A DNA stretch of 64,000 nucleotides, from assembly GCF_000376565.1 (NCBI RefSeq), contig NZ_BARG01000093.1, positions 1-64,000 on the forward strand. The letters are read 5' to 3'. Each line of letters begins with the position of its first letter. Positions within the stretch are counted from its first letter, which is position 1. The translations under genes were made by a program, and so were the position numbers. Below, piece after piece: positions 26,107-33,998 of the stretch. Under the pieces are notes generated by a model. That model worked only from the letters and a program-made list of their open reading frames with translations. It was not told the DNA's origin and did not search any database. This stretch comes from Streptomyces hokutonensis (GTDB taxonomy: Bacteria > Actinomycetota > Actinomycetes > Streptomycetales > Streptomycetaceae).

Positions 26107-26394
26107 TCAAACGGGGATCGCCGGAACTGTCGCCCGGGTCGCTGCGGTGCGTGGCGAGCAGGATTCCTTGGTCGGCGCCGTCGACACAGCAGTTCTTGGC
26201 GACGGCCGTGGGGCTGTAGAACCTCGCTCGTCGAGCGCGGCTGTCACGACGTTCGGCACTTCCCTGAGGCCGAGTTCACCGCTCGCCGACGAAGCGTTGT
26301 TCGCCGCTGCCCCGGGCCGTGCCGGGCACAGTCGCGCGGACCTCGTTCACGGGGTGGTCTTGTCCAGGGGCGATCTCTCTGTTGTGCGGCGGGT
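26107..26394. other. Intergenic region, no convincing gene
   Basis: About 290 bases between the palindrome and a minus-strand coding-like fragment. Open frames occur on both strands but none has a ribosome-binding site and recognisable product. Confidence 0.35.
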
Positions 26395-26637
26395 TCAGGC
26401 GGCTGCGTGTGCAGGCCGGGCACGGGACGTTGCACAGGCGCAGTTGAAGGACGAGTGCCGGGCGTAGCCGACGAGTGGGGGCAGTCCGAGGAGTGCGGAC
26501 TCGCCGTGCGTGGCGCGGTCGTGCTCGTGCCAGGTGTCGTCGAGGTGGCCGGGCGAGGCAGCGAGCGTACGAGCCACCGACCAGGCGGTGTCTTCGAAGG
26601 GATCGGTCGGCAGCGGGTCGGCGGGTCGGAACCTTCG
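26395..26637 (-). pseudogene. Coding-like fragment of an unrecognised gene
   Basis: Read on the minus strand, RFRPADPLPTDPFEDTAWS, ARTLAASPGHLDDTWHEHDR and GESALLGLPPLVGYARHSSF run in one frame to a stop at 26395, with GC-rich third positions typical of real genes. Upstream coding-like sequence (VSVCDSVPSGGTTLDAVGSG) is in a different frame, so the gene may be frameshifted near 26630. No family is recognised. Treat as a probable remnant. Confidence 0.35.
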
Positions 26638-26934
26638 TGCCGCACGCGTGTTTCGGTGTCCGTCCCGAAGCCGCTTCCGACCGCGTCGAGCGTCGTACCG
26701 CCCGACGGCACGCTGTCGCAGACGGAGACGACGAGGAAGGCCGTCTCGTCCACCCGTGACGGCAGCGAGGTGTCATAGCGGAACGCTGCGCTGTGCGTAC
26801 AGCACAGGTCAGAGAAAACGAAGCTTTGATCACCTGGGCTGCCCTGACGCTGATGACCCGCCTTCTGTCCGCACCTGCCTCTCTGCGTCACGGGCAGGAC
26901 GTCCGTGCCTGTACCCATGTCGTATGGCCGTGGG
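26638..26934. other. Intergenic region, no convincing gene
   Basis: About 297 bases upstream of the coding-like remnant and downstream of the first DUF2267 gene on the minus strand. It may include the lost 5' part of the remnant (a protein-like phrase VSVCDSVPSGGTTLDAVGSG around 26660-26740). Nothing else is supported. Confidence 0.35.
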
Positions 26935-27366
26935 TCAGGCCGCCTGGGTGAGTTCGGCGCGACCGAACAACAGGGCGTAGCCGGAGGGGAGTTGGGTGAG
27001 GAGGCGGGAGATGAGGTCCTCGCCGGCGAGGCGGGCCACGATGCGGAAGACCGTGCCGGTGTCCCAGCGGGTGGTGGCCGGGGTGCCGCCGGTGCGCCTT
27101 GCCAGTTCTCTGACGAAGGCCCAGCCGGTGAGGGGCTGGGTGGCCGGGATCTCGGAAGCGAAGGTGACAGCGGCCTCGTGGGGGAGTCGGGCCGCGAGCT
27201 CTCGCCGGTCCTCGCCCGTGACTTGCTGGCCGAGGGCGGCCAGCACGGCACGTACGGCCCGTTCGGCCTGGGCGCGGGTGGCGTAGGCGCCTTCGTAGCG
27301 CACCTGTTCCAGCATGTGCTCGAACGTCATGCCCGCATGGGATCGAAAGGGCTGCTGCTGATTCAT
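26935..27366 (-). CDS. DUF2267 protein
   Basis: A 143-residue protein of the DUF2267 family, starting at ATG 27366. The domain is visible as MTFEHMLEQVRYEGAYATRA, AERAVRAVLAALGQQVTGED, RRELAARLPHEAA and a C-terminal LISRLLTQLPSGYALLFGRA. DUF2267 proteins are small and helical, with no known biochemical function. They often sit near stress or heat-shock genes in Actinobacteria. This is the first of two tandem DUF2267 genes (the other at 27494-27889), both downstream of hsp18 on the same strand, suggesting a shared stress-response transcript. Confidence 0.88.
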   Translation of the reverse strand: MNQQQPFRSHAGMTFEHMLEQVRYEGAYATRAQAERAVRAVLAALGQQVTGEDRRELAARLPHEAAVTFASEIPATQPLTGWAFVRELARRTGGTPATTRWDTGTVFRIVARLAGEDLISRLLTQLPSGYALLFGRAELTQAA

Positions 27367-27493
27367 CGCTATCGCCGTGGCCTTTCTCGTGTGCGCTGGT
27401 CGTGTAACCGGTGGCCGCAGGCACTTGCACCGCGCCACTGGTGTCGAAGGGGGTCAGGAAATAGGGGTGTGGCCGTCTGGGGACTGGTCGGGG

Positions 27494-27889
27494 TCAGACG
27501 GGCTGGGGGTGGCCGAACAGCAGGTCGTAGCCCACCGGGAGCTGGAGAAGCATGTGGCCGGTGAGTTCCTCGCCTGCGGCTTCGGCGGCCACGCTGAGCA
27601 CGGCGCTCACGTCCCAGGCGGCGGTCTGTTCGGTGGCTCCCTCGATCCAGGCCGCGGTGGCCCGTACGAACCGTTCGGGGGACAGCGGTTCGCGTGCCTG
27701 GAGCGGATTGAGCAGGACGAGTGCCAGATCCTCCGGCAGCCGGGCGGCCAGGTCCGCCCGCACCTCGCCCACCAGGTGGGCGCCGAGCAGCGCCAGCACT
27801 GTGCGCGTGGCCCGCTCGGCTTCTTCGGCGTTCTCGTACGCGCCGCGTTCCTTGACCTGGTCGAGGAACGCCTCCCATCGCATCACCAT
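27494..27889 (-). CDS. DUF2267 protein (second copy)
   Basis: A 131-residue DUF2267 protein. ATG 27889 is preferred because GGAG lies 5 bases upstream; a GTG at 27892 is also in frame. The sequence (MRWEAFLDQVKERGAYENAE, AERATRTVLALLGAHLVGE, LTGHMLLQLPVGYDLLFGHP) parallels the neighbouring copy, especially the final LLQLP-GYxLLFG motif, indicating ancient duplication. It lies between hsp18 and the first copy, all on the minus strand, with a hairpin at 27955-27982 separating it from hsp18. Function is unknown. Confidence 0.88.
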   Translation of the reverse strand: MVMRWEAFLDQVKERGAYENAEEAERATRTVLALLGAHLVGEVRADLAARLPEDLALVLLNPLQAREPLSPERFVRATAAWIEGATEQTAAWDVSAVLSVAAEAAGEELTGHMLLQLPVGYDLLFGHPQPV

Positions 27890-27954
27890 CACTGCTCCCG
27901 TGCCTGTGCGGAGGCTGGGGCGGAGGACGGGGTGGACCGCGGGGGAGGTCGGCT

Positions 27955-27982
27955 CCCCGTCCTCCGCTGCGGCTGGACGGGG
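27955..27982. terminator. Hairpin just after the hsp18 stop
   Basis: CCCCGTCC (27955-27962) and GGACGGGG (27975-27982) form perfect 8-bp arms with a 12-base loop, immediately downstream of the hsp18 stop at 27985 on the minus strand. It could terminate or attenuate transcription before the DUF2267 genes. Confidence 0.6.
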
Positions 27983-27984
27983 AC

Positions 27985-28419
27985 TCAGCCGCTGATCTCC
28001 TTGTGCGCGGACCCGTCGCCGATGGCGATCTTGCGGGGCTTTGCGCGCTCGGCGATCGGGATCCGCAGAGTCAGCACGCCCGCGTCGTAGTCCGCGTTGA
28101 TGTGCTCGGTGTCCAAGGTGTCGGCGAGTACAAGCTGGCGGGAGAAGACACCCAGCGGCCGCTCGGAGAGCTCCATCTGCACCTCGTCCGCCTTGGTGAC
28201 GGGCCGCCGCTCGGCCTTGACGGTCAGCATGTTCCGCTCGACGTCGATGTCGATCGCGTCCTTGGCCACGCCGGGCAGGTCGAAGCAGATCACATACTCC
28301 TCGCCCTCGCGATAGGCGTCCATCGGCATCGCGGACGGCCGCGACCAGGTCCCGGTGGTGTTGAGGAGCTGTTGGGTGAGCCGGTCAAGGTCGCGGAAAG
28401 GGTCGGTACGCATCAACAT
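27985..28419 (-). CDS. hsp18: Hsp20/alpha-crystallin small heat-shock protein (Hsp18-like)
   Basis: A 144-residue ATP-independent chaperone that holds unfolding proteins during heat stress. The ATG at 28419 follows GGAGGTG. The N-terminus MLMRTDPFRDLDRLTQQLLN and the alpha-crystallin domain (about residues 36-135) are typical. The domain shows DAYREGEEYVICFDLPGV, DIDVERNMLTVKAERR and GVFSRQLVLADTLD, then YDAGVLTLRIPIAE with the ILV-type GVLTL motif. Length matches Streptomyces Hsp18. The operator TGTCATC-N5-GATGACA at 28484-28502, known as the RheA target of S. albus hsp18, lies upstream. The divergent gene is a RheA-like protein. Confidence 0.93.
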   Translation of the reverse strand: MLMRTDPFRDLDRLTQQLLNTTGTWSRPSAMPMDAYREGEEYVICFDLPGVAKDAIDIDVERNMLTVKAERRPVTKADEVQMELSERPLGVFSRQLVLADTLDTEHINADYDAGVLTLRIPIAERAKPRKIAIGDGSAHKEISG

Positions 28420-28483
28420 CGTCAAACACCTCCAGCGTTCGGGTCGGTCACTGCCAATGCGTTTACCTGCCATCGTTGTAACA

Positions 28484-28502
28484 TGTCATCCATGCGATGA
28501 CA
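28484..28502. promoter_or_regulatory. RheA operator between hsp18 and rheA
   Basis: TGTCATC-CATGC-GATGACA is a perfect 7-bp inverted repeat with a 5-base spacer. It matches the RheA-binding sequence described for the hsp18 promoter of Streptomyces albus (TGTCATC-N5-GATGACA). It sits in the gap between the divergent hsp18 and rheA-like genes. Confidence 0.92.
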
Positions 28503-28545
28503 AGTTTGAAGTCACCGATATGACGACAATGATGCTGGAGGCTCG

Positions 28546-29226
28546 ATGACCAGGGACGATGAGGCCACCCCCCGCGCCCGCGGGCTCACGCCGGCATCCT
28601 TCCTCGCCGCCGCCGCGGCGCTGGACACGATCCAGGAGGCCTTGCACGCCGCCCGGGCCGTACCGGACGGCACTGCCCTCGGGCCGGAGCGGGGCACTTC
28701 TGAGCAGGTGCTCGCCGCGCTGCTGGTGCTGCGCGAAGCGCGCGAGCAACTCGCCGAATGGGAGCCGGGTCTGATCGAGGCCGCACGGGAGGCGGGTGCC
28801 AGCTGGGCCGACCTCGCCCACCCTCTGGGCGTCTCCAGCCGCCAGGCCGCCGAACGCCGCTACCTGCGTGTCCGCCCCGGGACGCCGGGGTCCACGGGTG
28901 AGCAGCGGGTGACGGCCACCCGAGACCGCCGTGCCGCCGACCGCACCGTCACTGCCTGGGCCCGCGCCAACGCCGCGACCCTGCGCCAGCTCGCCGGCCA
29001 GATCACCGCACTTCCCGATCTTCCCGCCGCCGCCCGCACCCCGCTCGCGGACCTCACCGCCGCACTTGCCGACAACGATCCGGCTGCTCTCGTCGCCCCC
29101 CTCACGGACACGCGACCGTATTTGGCGTCCGCTCACCCCGACCTCGCCGCGCAGGTCGAAGACCTCACCCGCCACACCGACCGACTCCGTCGGCGCAGCG
29201 GCAACCAGCGCCGCAACCGCGCCTGA
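28546..29226 (+). CDS. rheA: RheA-like HSP18 transcriptional regulator
   Basis: A 226-residue protein divergent from hsp18. RheA is the thermosensing repressor of hsp18 in S. albus, about this length and in this position. It starts at ATG 28546 with GGAGG upstream. It is strongly helical: FLAAAAALDTIQEALHAAR, EREA-type helices, then WADLAHPLGVSSRQAAERRY, a helix-turn-helix-like segment (about residues 86-107). The C-terminal half is Ala/Leu-rich with DLTAALADNDPAAL. The assignment rests on synteny and the exact operator; I cannot align it to RheA here. Confidence 0.8.
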   Translation: MTRDDEATPRARGLTPASFLAAAAALDTIQEALHAARAVPDGTALGPERGTSEQVLAALLVLREAREQLAEWEPGLIEAAREAGASWADLAHPLGVSSRQAAERRYLRVRPGTPGSTGEQRVTATRDRRAADRTVTAWARANAATLRQLAGQITALPDLPAAARTPLADLTAALADNDPAALVAPLTDTRPYLASAHPDLAAQVEDLTRHTDRLRRRSGNQRRNRA

Positions 29227-29232
29227 CCCTCG

Positions 29233-30058
29233 ACCCGGATCGGCGCGGAACACGCACGGCGGATGTGCCGCACGGATTCCGAGGGGCGGTTCCGCCGGCA
29301 CAGCCAGCGGAGCGGGGTGCAGTGCCCAATGGGCGGCGCGACGGCGGGCGCGGCGGCCGGGCGCCTGGTCCAGGATCGCGGCATCGAGCAGCCACAGTTG
29401 CACGGGAGTCGACCTGGCATTCGGCGGTTCCTGCCGGCCGGTGTGGGCGAGTTCCTGCCACAGGTCCCGGTGCTCGCGCAGTCGCATGCCGCGCAGCAGT
29501 CCGACCGGCAGCCGGACATGGCCGCGGGCGTCGGCGCGCAGGGCGCACTGCCGTCTCAACAGCCGGGTGGCGGGGGGAGGTGAAGCGGGGCAGCGCGGCG
29601 CCGAGGTAGGTGAGCATCTCCCGTACGCGTACCTGATCGTCGGTTTCCGGGTGGGGCCCGACGCGGGCAGGGGACGGAGGTCCGGGGGAGGGGTGCGGCC
29701 GGATGGTGCCGAGCAGGGTGTCCGGCACCACGGCGGTGTGGCTGGTCGCTCCAGCGCAGGCTGTGCAGGCGTCGGCGAGGCGCGAGGTGCGGCCGCTGCG
29801 GTCGCGGGTGGGGGCGAGACGTACGGGCCCGGCGCATCCGAGGTGACGCGGATGCGCCGAACCATCCCTGTGCCCGGCACTGACAGCTGGACAGATACAT
29901 CTACACCGGCAGCACATCGACTCCGGCATGGCAGGCCAGATGCGCCAGCGCGGCGGACCGCGCGGAGGAGACCGTAAGGGGAGAGGTGCGGGCGGTGCAG
30001 GAACCGGGGCGGAAAGTACGGCCTCCAGTTGACCCGGCTGCGTACGGAGGTGCGCCAT
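29233..30058 (-). pseudogene. Frameshifted Streptomyces conserved hypothetical (possible regulator)
   Basis: Minus-strand sequence is coherent in one frame up to about 29580 (ACTACAGATSHTAVVPDTLL..., VREMLTYLGAALPRFTSP). It then shifts at a G-run near 29572-29580 to another frame (TRLLRRQCALRADARGHVRL, then GLLRGMRLREHRDLWQELAH, and WLLDAAILDQAPGRRARRRA). Together they resemble a Streptomyces protein with a cysteine pair and a winged-helix-like core. I cannot name the family. At least one indel destroys the native frame; it abuts the rheA stop. Confidence 0.55.
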
Positions 30059-30229
30059 GCGCGCGTCGTCCTCACCGAACGCTCTTCAGCGCCGACCCTC
30101 ACCTGCGGGGACGTCTTTCGCCAGGCCGCCAAGACCGGCCTGCCGTGTCATCAAGGACATCAGACAAGCTGAGGCCGCATTCCTCGCCCCGGCGGCGGTT
30201 GTCCAGGCGCCCGTCAGGTTCGCCGCGTG

Positions 30230-30724
30230 TCAGCGACGCCAGGGCAGTCCGGTGGTGGCGGGGCCGTTGGGATCGGTGAGGGCGGCGAGGATGGTCTCGC
30301 AGATCTCGGTGAAGGCGCGGGTCTGCTCGCTGCTGAGGTGGTCGAAGATCGCGGCGCGGACGGTGGTGACGTGTCCGGGCGCGATCCGTGCCAGGGCGGC
30401 CATGCCCTCGTCCGTCAGAACGGCGAACTGGGTACGCCTGTCGGTGGAACAGTTCTCGCGACGGACCCAGCCGTCCTCCTCCAGCCGGCGGACCGCATGG
30501 GTGAGCCGGCCGCGGGAGATCGTGAGCTGCTCGGCCAGGTCTGTCATCCGCAGGCGTCGGTCGGGGGCATCGGAGAGGCGCACCATCACTGTGTAGTACA
30601 GGTGGATGATGCCCGCCGTGCTTCTCAGCTGCTGGTCGATGGTGTCTTCGAGCAGGGCGCTGGCGTTGCAGTAGGCGCGCCAGGCGTGCTGCTGTTCGGC
30701 GTTCAGCCAGCGGGTCTTCTCCAT
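30230..30724 (-). CDS. MarR-family transcriptional regulator
   Basis: A 164-residue MarR protein. The winged helix-turn-helix is clear: RRLRMTDLAEQLTISRGRLT (helices 3-4), HAVRRLEEDGWVRRENCSTD with the DRR wing, then TQFAVLTDEGMAALARIAPG. The start at ATG 30724 is close to the first of three related inverted repeats (30743-30840), which also cover the promoter of the divergent binding-protein gene. It therefore probably represses both. The effector is unknown, but the regulated binding protein suggests a transported small molecule or metal complex. Confidence 0.93.
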   Translation of the reverse strand: MEKTRWLNAEQQHAWRAYCNASALLEDTIDQQLRSTAGIIHLYYTVMVRLSDAPDRRLRMTDLAEQLTISRGRLTHAVRRLEEDGWVRRENCSTDRRTQFAVLTDEGMAALARIAPGHVTTVRAAIFDHLSSEQTRAFTEICETILAALTDPNGPATTGLPWRR

Positions 30725-30742
30725 GCGCGGGACCCTAGCATT

Positions 30743-30840
30743 GCTTCAACTTTTAAGAAAGTCTCCGGTGAACGCTTGAAAGTTTAAGCGCCACGCCCTA
30801 GCGTCGCTCCTGTCGAAGTGCTGAAAAGTTTAAGCACTTC
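30743..30840. promoter_or_regulatory. Three related inverted repeats, probable MarR operators
   Basis: Site 1 is GCTTCAACTTTTAAG (30743-30757). Site 2 is GCTTGAAAGTTTAAGC (30774-30789). Site 3 has GAAGTGCT (30815-30822) and AGCACTTC (30833-30840), a perfect 8-bp inverted repeat around AAAGTTT-like sequence. All share a GCTT-N-AA core with an A/T-rich centre, in the gap between the divergent MarR and binding-protein genes. Confidence 0.75.
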
Positions 30841-30859
30841 TCGATTTTCAGGAGCTGTC

Positions 30860-32008
30860 ATGAACCCCCTGCGCAGGACCCTCATCGGAGCCCTCACCCT
30901 CAGCGTGCTGGCGGGCGGCGCCACCGCCGCTCTCGCCGATTCCCCCTCCGGCAGTGCCGACGGCGTGCACGCCGGACCCGTGAACGAGCAGGCGCAACTG
31001 CAGAAGCTGTACAAGCAGGCCCTGGCCGACGGCGGGACCCTGACCGTCTACGCCGGCGGCGACACGCCCTACCAGGCCGACTACCTCCGCGACGCCTTCC
31101 TCAAGAAGTTCCCGAAGATCAAGTTCAACATGGTCACGGACCTCAGCAAGTACCACGACGCCCGTATCGACAACCAGATCGCCACCGGCAGAGTCGTCGC
31201 GGACGTCGCCCAGCTGCAGACCCTCGACGACTTCCCGTACTGGAAGAAGGAAGGCGCGCTCGCGAAGTACAAGCCGGTCGGCTGGGACAAGGTCTACAGC
31301 CAGATCAAGGACAAGGACGGCTACTACACCGGCGTCATGTTCTTCGGCTTCGCCAACGTCACCGCCACCACGCTCGGCAGCGACGCCCCCGTCGAGGCGA
31401 AGGACTTCCTCAAGCCCGAGTTCAAGAACAAGCTCGTCTTCACCTACCCCAACGACGACGACGCCGTCCTCTTCTACTTCAAGCAGCTCACCGACAAGTA
31501 CGGCCTCGGCTACCTGAAGAAGCTTCTGGCCCAGCACCCGAAGTTCGTCCGCGGCACCCAGGCCGCCGCCGACACGGTCGGCACCGACGGCTACGTCGCG
31601 AACTTCGGCAGCGCCGGCAGCTACTCCGGCCTCTCCACCACCAGCATCCCCAAGACCAGCCCCTGGGTCACCTGGCCGCAGACCGCCGCGATCCTCAAGA
31701 AGGCCCCGCACAAGGCCGCCGCCGAGCTCTACCTGAGCTGGCTGCTGTCCAAGGACGCCCAGACCAACTCCATCGGCACCTGGAGCGCCCGCACCGATGT
31801 CCCCGTGCCCGCCGGCCGCAAGGGCATCTTCGACTACAAGAACACCAACCCGCTCGCCCTCGGCAGGTTCATGGGCAACCGGACCGCCCTTGCCCGCTAC
31901 AAGGCGCTGATCACCCTCTACGTCGGCGACGTCAAGGGCGTCGACCCCTCCGACCCGAACGGCGTGCTCGGCCTGTACCCGATCAACCGCGACGGCACCC
32001 AGGGCTGA
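30860..32008 (+). CDS. ABC-type extracellular solute-binding protein (iron/AfuA-like fold)
   Basis: A 382-residue secreted binding protein of the family-1/AfuA-like class (Fe3+ or small-molecule uptake). ATG at 30860 has GGAG 6 bases upstream. The signal peptide ends near ALADS, without a lipobox Cys. Landmarks are LTVYAGGDTPYQADYLRDAF, KFPKIKFNMVTD, VADVAQLQTLDDFPYWKKE and the hinge SPWVTWPQTAAILKKAPHK. No permease or ATPase genes lie downstream, so it is an orphan binding protein or works with distant partners. The divergent MarR regulator and three shared repeats imply ligand-dependent control. Confidence 0.9.
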   Translation: MNPLRRTLIGALTLSVLAGGATAALADSPSGSADGVHAGPVNEQAQLQKLYKQALADGGTLTVYAGGDTPYQADYLRDAFLKKFPKIKFNMVTDLSKYHDARIDNQIATGRVVADVAQLQTLDDFPYWKKEGALAKYKPVGWDKVYSQIKDKDGYYTGVMFFGFANVTATTLGSDAPVEAKDFLKPEFKNKLVFTYPNDDDAVLFYFKQLTDKYGLGYLKKLLAQHPKFVRGTQAAADTVGTDGYVANFGSAGSYSGLSTTSIPKTSPWVTWPQTAAILKKAPHKAAAELYLSWLLSKDAQTNSIGTWSARTDVPVPAGRKGIFDYKNTNPLALGRFMGNRTALARYKALITLYVGDVKGVDPSDPNGVLGLYPINRDGTQG

Positions 32009-32109
32009 CGAGCTCTCGGCTTCGACTACGAAGCCGCACCCCCGCCTCGGGCCAAGGCTCGGCCAGGTCGGCCCGACTCGACCTGGACCTCATGGAACCG
32101 GAGAAGGAC

Positions 32110-32688
32110 ATGGAATCGTTGAATGCCCAGGCTGACGGCACTTACCAGCTGGAGAAGGACAACTGCATCCACTTCCACATGGTCGACTTCGTCGCCTGGA
32201 ACAACCGCAAGTTCGACATGCAGGCCTACTACCACGCACCGGCCGTCTACGTGGAGATGGGCGGTGTGGCGACCGCCGACGTCGACGAGCACATCGACGC
32301 CATGAAGGGCATCCTGGTCGACAATCCCGAGGCCCGGATCCTCCAGCACTATCCGCAGGTCGCGGAGGGCGAGTGGACGGCGGTCGTCGGTCACTACGTC
32401 CCCGGCGACTTCCGCCTCTGCACCTTCGCCCGCCACCATGAGGGGCAGATCGTCGAGGAGTACCTCTTCATGCGAGAACTGACGAAGGGGGAGCCCGACC
32501 CGTACGAGGACGAGAAGCCCTTCGTCACGATCACCAGCCCCGACAGCGAACTGCTTCAGGTCGCAGCCGACGTCCGTCCCGGCTGGAGCGCTGTCATCCG
32601 CGGCGACGAACTGGGCAAGCGATCGGCCACCTTCACCCGCCGTGAGGGCGGCGAGGTCGTCGAAGAACTCCGGTTCGCGGCGATCTAG
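32110..32688 (+). CDS. SnoaL-like/ester-cyclase-fold protein
   Basis: A 192-residue protein with a nuclear-transport-factor-2/SnoaL-like fold, likely binding or cyclising a small aromatic substrate, or a polyketide-like product. The start at 32110 is preceded by GGAG; an earlier ATG at 32092 is weaker. Features are CIHFHMVDFVAWNNRKFDMQ, AYYHAPAVYVEMGGVATADV, then ILQHYPQVAEGEWTAVVGHY and FARHHEGQIVEEYLFMREL. A C-terminal extension (about residues 150-192) is less typical. It follows the binding protein in the same orientation and precedes a strong bidirectional terminator. The role is inferred from fold only. Confidence 0.75.
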   Translation: MESLNAQADGTYQLEKDNCIHFHMVDFVAWNNRKFDMQAYYHAPAVYVEMGGVATADVDEHIDAMKGILVDNPEARILQHYPQVAEGEWTAVVGHYVPGDFRLCTFARHHEGQIVEEYLFMRELTKGEPDPYEDEKPFVTITSPDSELLQVAADVRPGWSAVIRGDELGKRSATFTRREGGEVVEELRFAAI

Positions 32689-32710
32689 CACGCGCTCGGA
32701 GTGATTCGCT

Positions 32711-32744
32711 CTCGGCTGCGCCGGCTGATGCCGGCGCAGCCGAG
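32711..32744. terminator. Strong bidirectional hairpin terminator
   Basis: CTCGGCTGCGCCGGC (32711-32725) and GCCGGCGCAGCCGAG (32730-32744) are perfect 15-bp arms with a TGAT loop, between the convergent SnoaL-like gene and P450 operon. One of the clearest hairpins in the window. Confidence 0.88.
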
Positions 32745-32797
32745 TCGTACTCGAAACTGGGCCCGGCCGGCCGAGAGGAACACCCAGCCGCCGCACC

Positions 32798-33988
32798 TCA
32801 GAGCACGACGTCGAGCCGGGCCGGGCGCCGGATCATGACCAGGTCAGGAGGCGGCTCGCGGTGGTAGCCGGGAGCGAGCCGCAGTTCGGGGAAGCGGTCC
32901 AGCAACTGCTCCAGGACGACGCGGGCCTCCAGCCGGGCCAGCGGTGCGCCGAGGCAGGTGTGGATGCCGTAGCCGAAGGTCATGACGGTGGCCTGTCCGA
33001 CGGGCCGGTCGAGGGAGTAGTCCGCGGCGTCGGCACCCCAGGCCCGTTCGTCCCAGTTGGCGGACTGGAGACTGACGGCGAGGCGGTCGCCGGGCTTGAC
33101 GGGACAGCCGGAGATCTCCCGTTCCTCCGTGACCGTGCGCAACACGTACTGCAGGGGCGCGTCGTGACGCAGTGACTCCTCGATCGCCGCGGGGACGAGC
33201 GAGCGGTCGGCGAGGAGGCGTTCCCAGCGGGTGCGGTCGACGAGCAGTTCGTGGAGCAGGTTGGTGATCAGGCCGGCGGTGGTGTCCGTGGCGGCCAGGA
33301 TCAGCTGGAAGGCGTGGATGACGGCCTCGACAGGAGTGAGCGGTGCCTCGCCGTCGGCGGGGTGCGCGAGCCCGTCCAGGACATCGGCCCCGGTGGGCGG
33401 GGCGGCGGCGCGAGTGGCGAACTGCTGTCCGAGGTAGCCGGTCAGGGCCAGGAACTCCGGCATGTCGGTGCGGAGTTCGGGGAGGACGTCGTCGATCGCG
33501 TCGGCCCACAGGTGCAGCCGCTCCCAGTCCTGCTCCGGCAGACCGAGGAAGGCGTACACCACCCGGGTCGGGATCTGCCGGGCCAGGTCGGTGTGGATCT
33601 CGGCCTTCTGGCCGGGCTGCCACGCATCCAGGACACCGGCCACGATCTCGCGGACGCGCGGTTCCTGCGCACGGAGCCGGGCCGGAGCGAACCAGCGCCT
33701 GAGACGCCCGCGTAGCGCTGTGTGATAGGGCGGGTCCGCCATGGTGATCGGGACTACGGGGAGGTCAGCCGTCCTGGTGCCGCCTTCCAGGGCGAAGTTG
33801 TCGACGGACGAGTACGTCCCGTGGTCGGTGAGCACGTCCTGTACTTCCTCGTGGCGGGCGAGGAAGTACACACCGGGGCGAGGCTGGGACACTGGGCAGC
33901 GATCACGGGCTTCGGCGAGCCGGTCGGCGGGATCGGCATGGTGGGCGGGATCGATTGGATCGTAGGGGGCAGGGTGCGGCTGAGCCAT
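32798..33988 (-). CDS. Cytochrome P450
   Basis: Complete 396-residue bacterial class I P450. Start 33988 follows AAGGACG; a much longer in-frame start at 34114 lies within the reductase gene. The oxygen-binding I-helix is AATDTT (residues 232-237), the ExxR motif is E271-R274 (EESLR), and the haem loop FGYGIHTCLG has Cys345 as the axial ligand. It is the last gene of an operon with ferredoxin and ferredoxin reductase, which can supply electrons. The substrate is unknown; together with the hydroxylase and hydrolase across the TetR gene it may oxidise an aromatic or alkaloid-like compound. Confidence 0.96.
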   Translation of the reverse strand: MAQPHPAPYDPIDPAHHADPADRLAEARDRCPVSQPRPGVYFLARHEEVQDVLTDHGTYSSVDNFALEGGTRTADLPVVPITMADPPYHTALRGRLRRWFAPARLRAQEPRVREIVAGVLDAWQPGQKAEIHTDLARQIPTRVVYAFLGLPEQDWERLHLWADAIDDVLPELRTDMPEFLALTGYLGQQFATRAAAPPTGADVLDGLAHPADGEAPLTPVEAVIHAFQLILAATDTTAGLITNLLHELLVDRTRWERLLADRSLVPAAIEESLRHDAPLQYVLRTVTEEREISGCPVKPGDRLAVSLQSANWDERAWGADAADYSLDRPVGQATVMTFGYGIHTCLGAPLARLEARVVLEQLLDRFPELRLAPGYHREPPPDLVMIRRPARLDVVL

Positions 33989-33998
33989 GGTGACGTCC

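Noticed and set aside
32092..32109. Earlier start of the SnoaL-like gene at 32092
   Set aside because: The ribosome-binding site GGAG before 32110 fits the later ATG better.
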